A stretch of 64,000 nt of DNA, taken from the IMG/VR virus record IMGVR_UViG_3300033153_013547, positions 186,001 to 250,000 of that record, one strand, 5' to 3'. The stretch is from a virus. How positions within the stretch are numbered: the stretch's first letter is position 1; every line of letters begins with the position of its first letter. The notes under the pieces were generated by a model, which worked only from the letters and a program-made list of their open reading frames with translations, did no database searches and was not told the DNA's origin. Made by a program: the position numbers and the translations under genes. This document shows, piece after piece, positions 51,301 to 59,174 of the stretch.

Positions 51301-52391
51301 GATGGTTCTTTTACCTCCAACTGTTCCAACTCAAACACTTTCTTAATTACTATTGTGCCTCTATTACTTACCTTTCCCTCAATACACACAGGATTATTAT
51401 TAACCAGTAATCCCAGTGAGGCAATATCTTTCTCATCATCTTCATCATAAAAATATATGCATGGTAGATGAGTTATCCCGTCAGAAATTTCAAACACAAG
51501 GTAAGGGGTTCCTTTTCTGCTAATAAATGATCTTCTTGAAGAAACAAGACCAACATACTGCCCCTGAACCTTGCCTATTTGTCTTGATTCCGTAGGATTA
51601 TGAGCTCCTGCAGGTATATTATAAGCATCTAAAATGCCACCAGAAATATACACTCCCAAGATCTCAAACTCCATGGAACTTAATTCAGCCTTACTAAACT
51701 CCCCTATGATTACAAGTTCATCTATATCTAGATCAAGAGGTAATGGCTCACGTGATTCTGCCTTTTTATTCTTTAGCCTTGCTTTATTCTTAGCATTCCA
51801 TTCATGTATTTTTCTATAAGCATATAAGAGAGCTTTACGTGTCAGCACAACATCACTATTATCTAACAGAGGTATACCATCAAACGCACCTATTTTGATT
51901 AGATTAATCATTCCATCTTTACGTGCTGTGCCCCTAACTACAATATCCTGCACAGATTTATATGGTCCATTGTCTTCTCTGTTTTTTACAATGACACTGG
52001 CTGAATTTAGCCCCACCTTCCTTACAGAAGTCAGCCCAAACATAATATGTCTAACTTTGTCATCGTCTTCATATGGTGTAAACATAGTACCAGAAATGTT
52101 GATCCTTGGTGGTGAGAGCTTTATTTTCAATTGTTTACACTCCTTCATGAAATCCCTAAGAGTATTCTCAAGATCATCTCCACTTTTAGACTCAATAGCA
52201 TCAATCATAGATGCAGCAATAAAAATATGTGGCCAGTATGTTTTTACATAGGCAGTATGATAGGTCAAGATAGCATAAGATACTGAATGACTGTTCTGAC
52301 TAACCAAAAATTGTTTAGCCCTTTCATCTGTTACTAGATAATTGTGAGGAGGACCATCAAGTGAAAGACTTATAAAGGCTTTTTTATTCAT
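51297..52391 (-). CDS. dnaE: C-intein plus C-terminal part of DNA polymerase III alpha, 364 aa
   Basis: Third piece of the fractured polymerase. Residues 1-33 are a C-terminal intein half: FISLSLDGPPHNYLVTD (block F) and FLVSQN (block G) with terminal Asn33. The extein begins at Ser34 with SHSVSYAILTYHTAYVKTYW, exactly the DnaE sequence that normally follows YGFNK. Then come fingers sequence (FGLTSVRKVG, GPYKSVQDI) and a C-terminal OB-fold-type region (GKVQGQYVGLVSSRR...GTPYLVFEISD). ATG 52391 is chosen because it gives a C-intein of typical length and overlaps the preceding stop as ATGAATAA. Protein trans-splicing to the 558-aa piece is inferred. The penultimate intein residue is Gln instead of the usual His. 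Confidence 0.88.
   Translation of the reverse strand: MNKKAFISLSLDGPPHNYLVTDERAKQFLVSQNSHSVSYAILTYHTAYVKTYWPHIFIAASMIDAIESKSGDDLENTLRDFMKECKQLKIKLSPPRINISGTMFTPYEDDDKVRHIMFGLTSVRKVGLNSASVIVKNREDNGPYKSVQDIVVRGTARKDGMINLIKIGAFDGIPLLDNSDVVLTRKALLYAYRKIHEWNAKNKARLKNKKAESREPLPLDLDIDELVIIGEFSKAELSSMEFEILGVYISGGILDAYNIPAGAHNPTESRQIGKVQGQYVGLVSSRRSFISRKGTPYLVFEISDGITHLPCIYFYDEDDEKDIASLGLLVNNNPVCIEGKVSNRGTIVIKKVFELEQLEVKEPS
52293..52391 (-). other. C-terminal half of split intein (33 aa)
   Basis: Protein splicing element. It codes for MNKKAFISLSLDGPP followed by HNYLVTDERAK and QFLVSQN. Block F (D..PHNYLV) and block G (ending in Asn before Ser+1) are visible. Length matches known IntC fragments (about 35 residues). 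Its partner is at 52868-53155. Confidence 0.85.
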
Positions 52392-52872
52392 ACCTTGTTC
52401 CCATCCATCTACAGACAATTAATCCAGAATTGATCTTTTCATAATTCACACAAATATCCAAAAACTGATCAACAGTAGCAATAGCACTATCAGTTCCTGC
52501 TGTTTTTAGTGCTCTTGCAAATATTTGCCTATTTTTATCCTGATCTATTACACCACGAATATTCTCCATTACATTCCACTTTTGAGCCATTTGTCTAATA
52601 CAAGTCCAGTGAGTCATCAATATAGGATCCTTGTTGATATTACGTCCATATCCACGAATTGTGGGTAGTTCAGAGGCACCAGCCTGCTTAAATACTTTTG
52701 ACATACTACGTATTATGCTTGATCCCTTACAATAAAAATAATCAGTTCCTGGTAACTCATCACGTTTAACTACAATAGCTGTTGTTGATCTCATCCTTGT
52801 ATCTTTAGGTAATTTGATCAAATAGTAATTATTACCACATATACTAACTTTGCCAATTATATTGTTATCCAT
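52384..52872 (-). CDS. Unknown protein encoded between the split-intein halves, 162 aa
   Basis: ATG 52872 overlaps the end of the N-intein gene by 8 nt and its stop overlaps the C-intein gene start by 8 nt, so all three are translationally coupled. Sequence: IIGKVSICGNNYYLIKLPKD at the start, then STTAIVVKRDELPGTDYFY, KVFKQAGASELPTIRGYGRN, MTHWTCIRQMAQKWN and a helical end. I find no LAGLIDADG, HNH, GIY-YIG or EDxHD nuclease motif, so it is not an obvious homing endonuclease. Fractured genes in metagenomes often hold a homing endonuclease in this place. Function unknown. Confidence 0.75.
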   Translation of the reverse strand: MDNNIIGKVSICGNNYYLIKLPKDTRMRSTTAIVVKRDELPGTDYFYCKGSSIIRSMSKVFKQAGASELPTIRGYGRNINKDPILMTHWTCIRQMAQKWNVMENIRGVIDQDKNRQIFARALKTAGTDSAIATVDQFLDICVNYEKINSGLIVCRWMGTRYE

Positions 52873-54541
52873 CAATTAATAGTCCTTTATTATCTATTAC
52901 AACTAGACAATTACACTCATTTGGCATTTTATACCCATCTTCATTGAGGAAGTAATGATCTCTTGTGCATTCTATTTCAACATTTTCATTGCCTACTTTA
53001 ACTATTGGTTCATCAAAAGCAAAAGTTACTGCTCTCACAGTATTAGTTATTATTCCACCATTGCCCACATAAGAATAAATAGTATCTCCAAAGTTCAACT
53101 GATCTATTCTTACAAGACCACTTGGTGTCAAAACCAAAGTATCTTCACTCAGACACTTATTGAAACCATAATTTCCAAAACCTTCTATCTGTTCCCATAG
53201 TTTGGTAGCTTCTTCTAACGTCCAGCCTGAATGACGGACACAACCATCAATAAATTTTGGCTTAGCCTGAGCAAGCTTAGAGGACAACTTTTTACCAACA
53301 ATTCTTCTTAGGTTATCCCCCTCATTAGGACTAAACCCAGCAATTTTCTGAGCTATTTCTATAATACTTTCTTGGTATATGATAAGACTAGAAGTTTTTT
53401 CCAATATAGGTTTCAGATCATCATGCAAATATTCTGGCTTTGTCCTTCCATGCCTAAGAGAAAGGTATTTTTCTTCAAATCCTGCTGACATAGGTCCAGG
53501 TCTGTGTAGAGCTATAACATCTGAAATATCTTCTATGCTAGTAGGCATACATTTCTGCATAGTTTTCCTGATCCCCACAGATTTCATTTGAAATAACCCA
53601 GCATACAAGCCTTTTTGCATAAATTCAAAAACCTTAGGATCATTCATGGGAATATCATCAATAGTCATACTATTTTCAATGTATCCCATGCTATGAGCCA
53701 TATTCAAAGTGTTTTGTATAACTGACAATGTGCCAAGACCTAAAAAATCTATTTTACATAAGCCTGCTAACCCTGCAGACTTCATATCTAGTTGCACAAC
53801 ATTGTTACCACTAGCATCTACATACATAGGCACAATTGACTGCAATGGCTCATTAGATATTATGATCCCAGCAGCATGCAATCCAGTCTGTCTATAATTT
53901 TGCCTGAGGGAATTAAATATAGCAATAAATTCATCTATGTCCTCAAGACAATTTTCACCCAAAGTCTGCTTGCTTACCTCAACAATTTTAGCAACATACT
54001 GCCTTAGTTCTTCATGAATAAATATTTCATCAGTCCCTATCCAGTCTCCAGTGCTCATATCTACATTAGTAGCAGGCAAATACATTTTAGATATCAAGCC
54101 AACAGATGCTTCTTCACTGCTTCCACATATACATCTAACTATGTCTCTAAAAGCAGACTTAGGTTTGTATTCTGCATAAGTGCCTATGCTGGCAAAATAT
54201 TTGTTACCATATTTACTTCTGACAGCATCTTTCACTCTGTCTCTACCATACTTGTCAAAATCTATGTCAAAATCTGGTTGCTCTCTTTTGACAACAAGAC
54301 CAAACTCTCCATCAGGTTTTTTGCTTGTGATCCCAAGAGCATATGCTAACAATGAATTAGTCTTGTTCTTGTTGCCTGCTCCACAATCACAAGCCTTATT
54401 GATCATATAAATCATATGATCATCAACATGATAGAATTCATATAAATCAAGTTCGTTAGAGATCCTGTCCATCTCTTCTTTACTAAACTTTTTCTCCCAT
54501 CGTTCAGTCTGCTGGTGACAAAAATCCCTTAGTTGGCTCAT
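52865..54541 (-). CDS. dnaE: Central part of DNA polymerase III alpha with N-intein, 558 aa
   Basis: Second piece of the polymerase. Catalytic palm motif PDFDIDF at residues 89-95 (Asp90, Asp92) and KIDFLGLGTL with Asp265 supply the three metal-binding acids of the C-family polymerase. Fingers motifs follow (LFQMKSVGIRKTM, HRPGPMSAGF, IIYQESIIEIAQKIAGFSPNE, LRRIVGKK) up to FGNYGFNK at 455-462. At Cys463 a 96-residue N-intein begins. Residues 25-88 contain a degenerate second copy (CGAGNKNKTNSLLAYALGIT) of the segment ending the PHP piece. Splicing would join Lys462 to Ser34 of the downstream piece. Confidence 0.9.
   Translation of the reverse strand: MSQLRDFCHQQTERWEKKFSKEEMDRISNELDLYEFYHVDDHMIYMINKACDCGAGNKNKTNSLLAYALGITSKKPDGEFGLVVKREQPDFDIDFDKYGRDRVKDAVRSKYGNKYFASIGTYAEYKPKSAFRDIVRCICGSSEEASVGLISKMYLPATNVDMSTGDWIGTDEIFIHEELRQYVAKIVEVSKQTLGENCLEDIDEFIAIFNSLRQNYRQTGLHAAGIIISNEPLQSIVPMYVDASGNNVVQLDMKSAGLAGLCKIDFLGLGTLSVIQNTLNMAHSMGYIENSMTIDDIPMNDPKVFEFMQKGLYAGLFQMKSVGIRKTMQKCMPTSIEDISDVIALHRPGPMSAGFEEKYLSLRHGRTKPEYLHDDLKPILEKTSSLIIYQESIIEIAQKIAGFSPNEGDNLRRIVGKKLSSKLAQAKPKFIDGCVRHSGWTLEEATKLWEQIEGFGNYGFNKCLSEDTLVLTPSGLVRIDQLNFGDTIYSYVGNGGIITNTVRAVTFAFDEPIVKVGNENVEIECTRDHYFLNEDGYKMPNECNCLVVIDNKGLLIDG
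52868..53155 (-). other. N-terminal half of split intein (96 aa)
   Basis: Begins with Cys1 as CLSEDTLVLTPSGLVRIDQL and NFGDTIYSY (block A) and contains IECTRDHYFLNEDGYKMP (block B with the T-x-x-H motif). It ends with a stop after NKGLLIDG and carries no endonuclease domain. Length is normal for IntN of split inteins (about 100). The insertion is between GFNK and SHS of DnaE, a few residues from the site of the cyanobacterial split DnaE intein. Confidence 0.9.
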
Positions 54542-54599
54542 ATCCTCTCCACTATATTTCTTTTGTCTCAGTAGCTTCTTTGTCTAATGGTTCTCTCAT

Positions 54600-54917
54600 T
54601 CAGTCTGCTTCTTTGTCAAACAACTGGGGCATCATGGATTCTAACATATCTGTTACATCATCTAACCTTTCCTTTAGTATATCAATCTTTTCTTCCAGTG
54701 CTTCAAGCTTCTGACTCATGTCTTCTGTATAGATCACATGGGTTGGAGCAGGAGGATAACCACCATCAGGATAAGGTAAGGGAGTACCAATAAATGAGTC
54801 AGGAATTAGTGGATCCTGCTTCCATGTATAATCAGTTGTTCCACTATCTGTGATTTCTATCCAATTGTGATCATTGGTGCGGTAAATTCCATGCATACTA
54901 TTATCATCACTAAACAT
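54600..54917 (-). CDS. Coiled-coil protein, truncated paralogue, 105 aa
   Basis: The C-terminal part (KLEALEEKIDILKERLDDVT, then DMLESMMPQLFDKEAD) is a coiled coil nearly the same as in the protein at 55539-55910 (KIDKLQEDIGILKDKLED, DMLESAMPKLSDKEADWMR). Here TGA replaces the Trp codon after KEAD, and the frame continues open for 15 codons (MREPLDKEATETKEI). So it looks like a copy with a shortened end. The N-terminal 55 residues are unrelated. It lies between two polymerase pieces. Confidence 0.6.
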   Translation of the reverse strand: MFSDDNSMHGIYRTNDHNWIEITDSGTTDYTWKQDPLIPDSFIGTPLPYPDGGYPPAPTHVIYTEDMSQKLEALEEKIDILKERLDDVTDMLESMMPQLFDKEAD

Positions 54918-54925
54918 TTACACTC

Positions 54926-55549
54926 TCACTTCCTTTGGTAATTGTGCGCCAATAATTGTATATCATCACTATGACGCAAACCTACTTTCTCTAACCTCTC
55001 TGCCTCGCGTTTTATTACATACAAACACAATGACGGCTTAGCAAGTAACATTCGCTTTGTTGCAGTAAAGGCATAATCATTACAATAACCATAATAACCA
55101 CCCTTACACAAATTATCTAATTTGTGGGCATAACGTTTGCCTGCAGAGGTAAGATCTAGTCTATAGGTGAATTTTTCATTCCACTCTAACATTTGAAAGG
55201 GAAATTCTGCCACATAATGACTTTCTATGTATGCCCTATATGGATCAAGTAAATAAGCATGTCGACCTGCATTTATTCTGGTAGTCTTGATCATCCCAAA
55301 TGCCACTAAATAATTTATTGCTTCAAATAGTTGCTTACTACATGCACCATACTTTGTCATAATAAAATCATTTTTCAGATTTATTTTATTATGCCTATGT
55401 CCTAGTATACCTATACCAGGATGCATGTAAAGACACAGATAAGTCATGTCATCAAGACCCAGCACAGGTTTACTATTGTTATAAAACAGTATTCTAACAA
55501 CATAATCACGTATACCAAGGTCTAGAGGTTGCCATGTATTACCATTCAT
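54926..55549 (-). CDS. Hypothetical protein, possible winged helix, 207 aa
   Basis: ATG 55549 is preferred (GAGGAT 8 nt upstream). The segment CSKQLFEAINYLVAFGMIKT followed by AYLLDPYRAYI resembles the winged helix and 'YliNP' pattern of plasmid and phage initiator-like proteins. The rest is basic with several Tyr and His. DNA binding is a possibility only. It lies between polymerase pieces. Confidence 0.5.
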   Translation of the reverse strand: MNGNTWQPLDLGIRDYVVRILFYNNSKPVLGLDDMTYLCLYMHPGIGILGHRHNKINLKNDFIMTKYGACSKQLFEAINYLVAFGMIKTTRINAGRHAYLLDPYRAYIESHYVAEFPFQMLEWNEKFTYRLDLTSAGKRYAHKLDNLCKGGYYGYCNDYAFTATKRMLLAKPSLCLYVIKREAERLEKVGLRHSDDIQLLAHNYQRK

Positions 55550-55910
55550 GAGCACTATCCTCATCTAACGATTTTCTCATCCAATCTGCTTCCTTATCAG
55601 ACAATTTTGGCATCGCAGATTCTAGCATATCTATTATGTCTTCTAACTTATCTTTTAGTATGCCAATATCTTCTTGCAATTTATCAATCTTTTCTGCCAT
55701 GGATAGAGGCATAGCATATGATAACATGTTGGACATCATTGCCTGTGTATCTATTGCAACATCATTGTTGGGATCATTAAGAACACGTAAATCATCAATA
55801 TGATAATCACCCTGCACTCTATTTACGTCTGCTACCAATCTTGCTCTTGCTGGCTCTGACAACGATGACCAATCAAAAGATTGCAGAATTTCACCATCGT
55901 AATATACCAC
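55539..55910 (-). CDS. Coiled-coil protein, 123 aa
   Basis: Starts with GTG 55910 directly after the PHP-piece stop (TAGTG). A globular N-terminal part (LQSFDWSSLSEPARARLVAD) is followed by a coiled coil (MAEKIDKLQEDIGILKDKLE) and an amphipathic tail KEADWMRKSLDEDSAHEW. Full-length paralogue of the protein at 54600-54917. It might tether the separated polymerase pieces, but nothing shows this directly. Confidence 0.6.
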   Translation of the reverse strand: MVYYDGEILQSFDWSSLSEPARARLVADVNRVQGDYHIDDLRVLNDPNNDVAIDTQAMMSNMLSYAMPLSMAEKIDKLQEDIGILKDKLEDIIDMLESAMPKLSDKEADWMRKSLDEDSAHEW

Positions 55911-57142
55911 TATTCTTCACCTATTCCAAAATCATCATAGCACACAGTAGATCTACCATAATTCAAAAACCTGCTAAACATCAGCCCATACTTTATTGGA
56001 TCAACACTAGTTATACCAAGTGAGTATGCTGCAATTGATCCTGCTCCAGAACCTCTGCCTGCACCCACACCAACATTCAGCGTCCTTGCAGTATCTACTA
56101 TATCAGACACTAAAAGAAAATAATCTACATAGCCCATCTTGTCAATAATGAACAATTCATGATCTAATCTATCAGTAATTTCTTTAGACAAATTCTGGCT
56201 ATAGAGTTGTCTGGCTCCATCATAGCATTTGTCTCTAAGAATTTTTGTCTTATATGCATATGAAAGTGTCTTGTCTCTGATCCTAAATTCAGGCATATAT
56301 GATTTGCCAAGAGCAAGTTTAAACTCTACCTTATCTACTATTTCCATTGTATTCTGACAAAGAGGGATTGCATCTATGCCCACACTATTATATCTTTCTA
56401 TAATTTCATCATATGAATGAAGATAATAAGAATGAGTGCCTGAGAATGGTTTAATACCTATTTTGTTAGATGAAGAAAACCTTACTGCCTGCAAGAAGCC
56501 ATGAGCCTTCCAGTCAGAAGCATTTAGATAATGGGCATCTGTGGCACAAATAGTTTTGATGCCCATCTCATTCAGAAATACTTCTGCCACAACCTTTTCT
56601 TCTGGAATATCATGTGCATGAACTTCAAGATAAAAATCTTCCTTGAAGGCTTCTACAAACCTATCAAGCAGGGTTTTATACACATCCATATGTCCTGATG
56701 TAATAAGCCTTTGCAGACTTCCAGATATACAACTTGCTGTTGCTATGAGACCTTCAGAATTCTGCAAAACGCTGTCCATGGGAAAAATCGTTCGGCTGAT
56801 ATTGTCTCTACCCACTCTCGTTTTAGAAGCACCCAAAAGCTTGAGAAGATTATGCCAGCCTGCTTCGGTCTTTGCTATCAGAACCAGATGTGACTTAGGA
56901 TATTCTATGCCAAAATCAGAGTTGATATACTTTACATAAGCTTCTATTGCTATAATAGGTTTAATACCATAATTCTCACATTCAATAGTTTGCTCAACAC
57001 AAGCACCCAATGAGCCATGATCACTTATGGAGACTGCTTTTTGTCCTAGTTCTATAGATCTTTTAATAATATCTTTGGGTCTTCCAAGGGCATCAAGAAC
57101 AGAATAAGAACTATGAATATGAAGATCACAGAATTCACTCAC
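55910..57142 (-). CDS. dnaE: PHP-domain part of DNA polymerase III alpha, 410 aa
   Basis: First piece of the polymerase. An intact PHP domain with metal-ligand pattern H8-I-H10, D41-H42-G, E68, later H-A-H near 175-177 and D202-A-H204 suggests an active 3'-5' proofreading nuclease. The following palm part carries GRGSGAGS at 362-369 and ITSVDPIKYGLMFSRFLN. The normal continuation to the catalytic P-D-x-D motif is missing: the protein ends RSTVCYDDFGIGEE. It must pair with the 558-aa piece for catalysis. No intein is seen at this break. GTG start. Confidence 0.88.
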   Translation of the reverse strand: MSEFCDLHIHSSYSVLDALGRPKDIIKRSIELGQKAVSISDHGSLGACVEQTIECENYGIKPIIAIEAYVKYINSDFGIEYPKSHLVLIAKTEAGWHNLLKLLGASKTRVGRDNISRTIFPMDSVLQNSEGLIATASCISGSLQRLITSGHMDVYKTLLDRFVEAFKEDFYLEVHAHDIPEEKVVAEVFLNEMGIKTICATDAHYLNASDWKAHGFLQAVRFSSSNKIGIKPFSGTHSYYLHSYDEIIERYNSVGIDAIPLCQNTMEIVDKVEFKLALGKSYMPEFRIRDKTLSYAYKTKILRDKCYDGARQLYSQNLSKEITDRLDHELFIIDKMGYVDYFLLVSDIVDTARTLNVGVGAGRGSGAGSIAAYSLGITSVDPIKYGLMFSRFLNYGRSTVCYDDFGIGEE

Positions 57143-57384
57143 TATCTATCTCCCTTCAGGCTTTTCTCATTTTTATGCAATTGCATTTGTATTTTCTTGA
57201 TACAATCTCGTAGAGAGTCTATAGAAAGCATGGCAAGTGCTATTTCATGTGTCTCCTCATCCAATATATGCTTATTTGATATAAATTCTAACACATTAGC
57301 CTCAAGCCATTCTAAATTAAGAAGACAGACATCTCCTTTATCTACTACAGACTGAGCACTTTCTGGTGCTTTTATTACATTCAT
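57142..57384 (-). CDS. Hypothetical protein, 80 aa
   Basis: Helical acidic protein (LNLEWLEANVLEFISNKHIL, LAMLSIDSLRDCIKKIQMQL) with a basic end (EKSLKGDR). It shares a base with both neighbours. No motif recognised; it may be a small partner of the polymerase PHP piece. Confidence 0.55.
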   Translation of the reverse strand: MNVIKAPESAQSVVDKGDVCLLNLEWLEANVLEFISNKHILDEETHEIALAMLSIDSLRDCIKKIQMQLHKNEKSLKGDR

Positions 57385-58082
57385 TATGCATCTCCTGCAA
57401 CATCAAGACCACCAAATGTTTTCATGTCTGGCAGACTAATAGAAGGTTTTATGTCTTGATTACCTTGACTTGAGAATTGTTTATGCTCTTCTCTGCTACT
57501 AAATAAATCTAGATAGGTAGCATGGGCTATCATTATGGCTGCTGCAATAACTCCACCAACATCCTCCCTACCAAGAATTTTAGATCCCAACATAACACCT
57601 GTTAAGATCTCTTGTCTGTTATCATTTATTCCAAGCCGTTGATCCCTAGTAAATACTGGTAGCAAATGGAAGAGCATCTTAGACACAAAATCTACCCACA
57701 TATCAGTTACATCATAATATTTGTGCTTGCAAGACCCCAATATGAAATTGATAAATATTGCCGTCGTTACTACAGATTCTATGAGCAATGGATGCTCAAG
57801 ATCACCTAAATCAACGTCACTCAAAACTAATTGCATATCCAATGTTTCATTTAATTTACCACCATCAAAATCAAGCCTACGCAATTCGTTTGTTCCTGCT
57901 GATATGAATTCTTTACTGATACTATCTGCGGATTTGGTTATCATTTTGACAGCTTCTGCAGGAGTTAGTGTAACGACCTCAGCACCAGATTTCTCCTCTA
58001 GCTCAGATTCAATCTCACTCAAATCTTTTGCGTTTTTCATCCTAGACAATTTTCCACCCATAAGATCATTCAAAATTGACAT
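57384..58082 (-). CDS. Hypothetical protein, 232 aa
   Basis: The N-terminal 60 residues are charged and helical (KLSRMKNAKDLSEIESELEE). The core is hydrophobic and helical (LLIESVVTTAIFINFILGSC, DVGGVIAAAIMIAHATYLDL), more like a buried helical bundle than clear membrane spans. Disordered Gly/Ser-rich end. Family unknown. Confidence 0.58.
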   Translation of the reverse strand: MSILNDLMGGKLSRMKNAKDLSEIESELEEKSGAEVVTLTPAEAVKMITKSADSISKEFISAGTNELRRLDFDGGKLNETLDMQLVLSDVDLGDLEHPLLIESVVTTAIFINFILGSCKHKYYDVTDMWVDFVSKMLFHLLPVFTRDQRLGINDNRQEILTGVMLGSKILGREDVGGVIAAAIMIAHATYLDLFSSREEHKQFSSQGNQDIKPSISLPDMKTFGGLDVAGDA

Positions 58083-58519
58083 TATTTGTCTCCCTCAACA
58101 TCTATTGGAACTAGATCTACGGTAATACTCTTGACAGTATCATACTGTAGATTATTTATTATGTTTCTGCCTTCTATCAATTTGGCAGAAACCACAAAAC
58201 ACATGTTGTTAGACTCAATCTCCAACGATACATCATATAGTTTCTTACCATCTTCTACAATATAATCGTTGGCATCAACAACAATTACAGCATATATTGC
58301 TTGATCACAACAGAGCACTGGGTATATGCTGTTTCTAGTTATTCCTAATTCATGTAATATTTGATGATAAGCCTGTCCTAGCTGTATAAATGCTTCTGCA
58401 TTACCATGATCCATATCTGGATGAACTTCTTTAGCAAGCTTTTTATATGCTCTATCAAGAGACTGCTTGGACAATTTCTCCATCTTTTGCTTCAACAGAG
58501 CGTGATAATTCTGCTTCAT
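58082..58519 (-). CDS. J-domain (DnaJ-like) protein, 145 aa
   Basis: The N-terminal 70 residues form a J-domain: NYHALL, LDRAYKKLAKEVHPD with the HPD triplet at 33-35, and EAFIQLGQAYHQIL. A DnaK-type chaperone of the host would be the partner. The C-terminal 75 residues are beta-rich and unrecognised (AVIVVDANDYIVED, FVVSAKLIEG), so it is not a full DnaJ. Its start lies 65 nt inside the UDG gene. With the GroES-like genes it points to chaperone manipulation. Confidence 0.75.
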   Translation of the reverse strand: MKQNYHALLKQKMEKLSKQSLDRAYKKLAKEVHPDMDHGNAEAFIQLGQAYHQILHELGITRNSIYPVLCCDQAIYAVIVVDANDYIVEDGKKLYDVSLEIESNNMCFVVSAKLIEGRNIINNLQYDTVKSITVDLVPIDVEGDK

Positions 58520-59174
58520 GTTCTAATACCAACTCAATTACTGTAGAAAGTGCATCTACCATACGAGATCTAACCTGTATAGCTTTATTAGTATTTTGGC
58601 TCAACATTCTATGGTAAAAAGCTGGATGATACATGGGCACAAACTTACAACTAACTCCATTCCTAGTAACATCATATGTTCCACCACAACATTTACTAAT
58701 TGGGATATGAATATCAAACAACTTTAGCACTGCAGCTCCACATCCCAACACAACAGAAGGACGAACATGATTCCACATATGATCAAATACTGGAATACAA
58801 GCAGCATATTCATCATCAGAAGGTGTTCTGTTACGTTGTGTTCCTTCAAACACAAACTGGCATCTGGCCATATTAGTAAATAATCCTCTTCTTAGAGGTG
58901 TATCATCAGAATCTGTGTCCTTTTGCCAATTAGTCTGGGCTTCTTTCATTATACCTCTTAGAACCTTACCAGCTGCTCCTACAAATGGTCTGCCCTGTTT
59001 GATTTCGTCTCTGCCAGGATTCATGCCAATTATTACATAGCTAGGATCTGCTGCCCCTTCATCAAAAACAGGTCTTAGCCCATTGACTGGATCATTGTAA
59101 CGTATAGCTCCTGGGCATTTCTGACAATCAAAAAAATCTTTGTAAAACAACACATTGTTAGGTTTGTATATCAT
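58455..59174 (-). CDS. Uracil-DNA glycosylase, family 4-like, 239 aa
   Basis: Removes uracil from DNA. GMNPGRDEIKQGRPFVGAAG is the UDG active-site signature, LFTNMARCQF follows, and MYHPAFYHRM supplies the catalytic His motif near the end. N-terminal CQKCP is consistent with the iron-sulphur ligands of family 4. The C-terminal 30 residues are a charged extension. It suggests the phage keeps uracil out of its genome. Confidence 0.85.
   Translation of the reverse strand: MIYKPNNVLFYKDFFDCQKCPGAIRYNDPVNGLRPVFDEGAADPSYVIIGMNPGRDEIKQGRPFVGAAGKVLRGIMKEAQTNWQKDTDSDDTPLRRGLFTNMARCQFVFEGTQRNRTPSDDEYAACIPVFDHMWNHVRPSVVLGCGAAVLKLFDIHIPISKCCGGTYDVTRNGVSCKFVPMYHPAFYHRMLSQNTNKAIQVRSRMVDALSTVIELVLEHEAELSRSVEAKDGEIVQAVS

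Noticed and set aside
52384-52872. Homing endonuclease between the intein halves
   Set aside because: No LAGLIDADG, HNH, GIY-YIG, His-Cys or EDxHD pattern is visible in the 162 residues.
54600-54602. UGA read as Trp (altered genetic code), suggested by the truncated coiled-coil paralogue
   Set aside because: Many well-supported genes here end in TGA with ATGA overlaps to the next start, so TGA is a normal stop; a single nonsense change explains the case.
55860-55960. A second split intein at the PHP/palm break of the polymerase
   Set aside because: The end of the PHP piece (RSTVCYDDFGIGEE) has no block A or B, and the central piece begins without block F or G.
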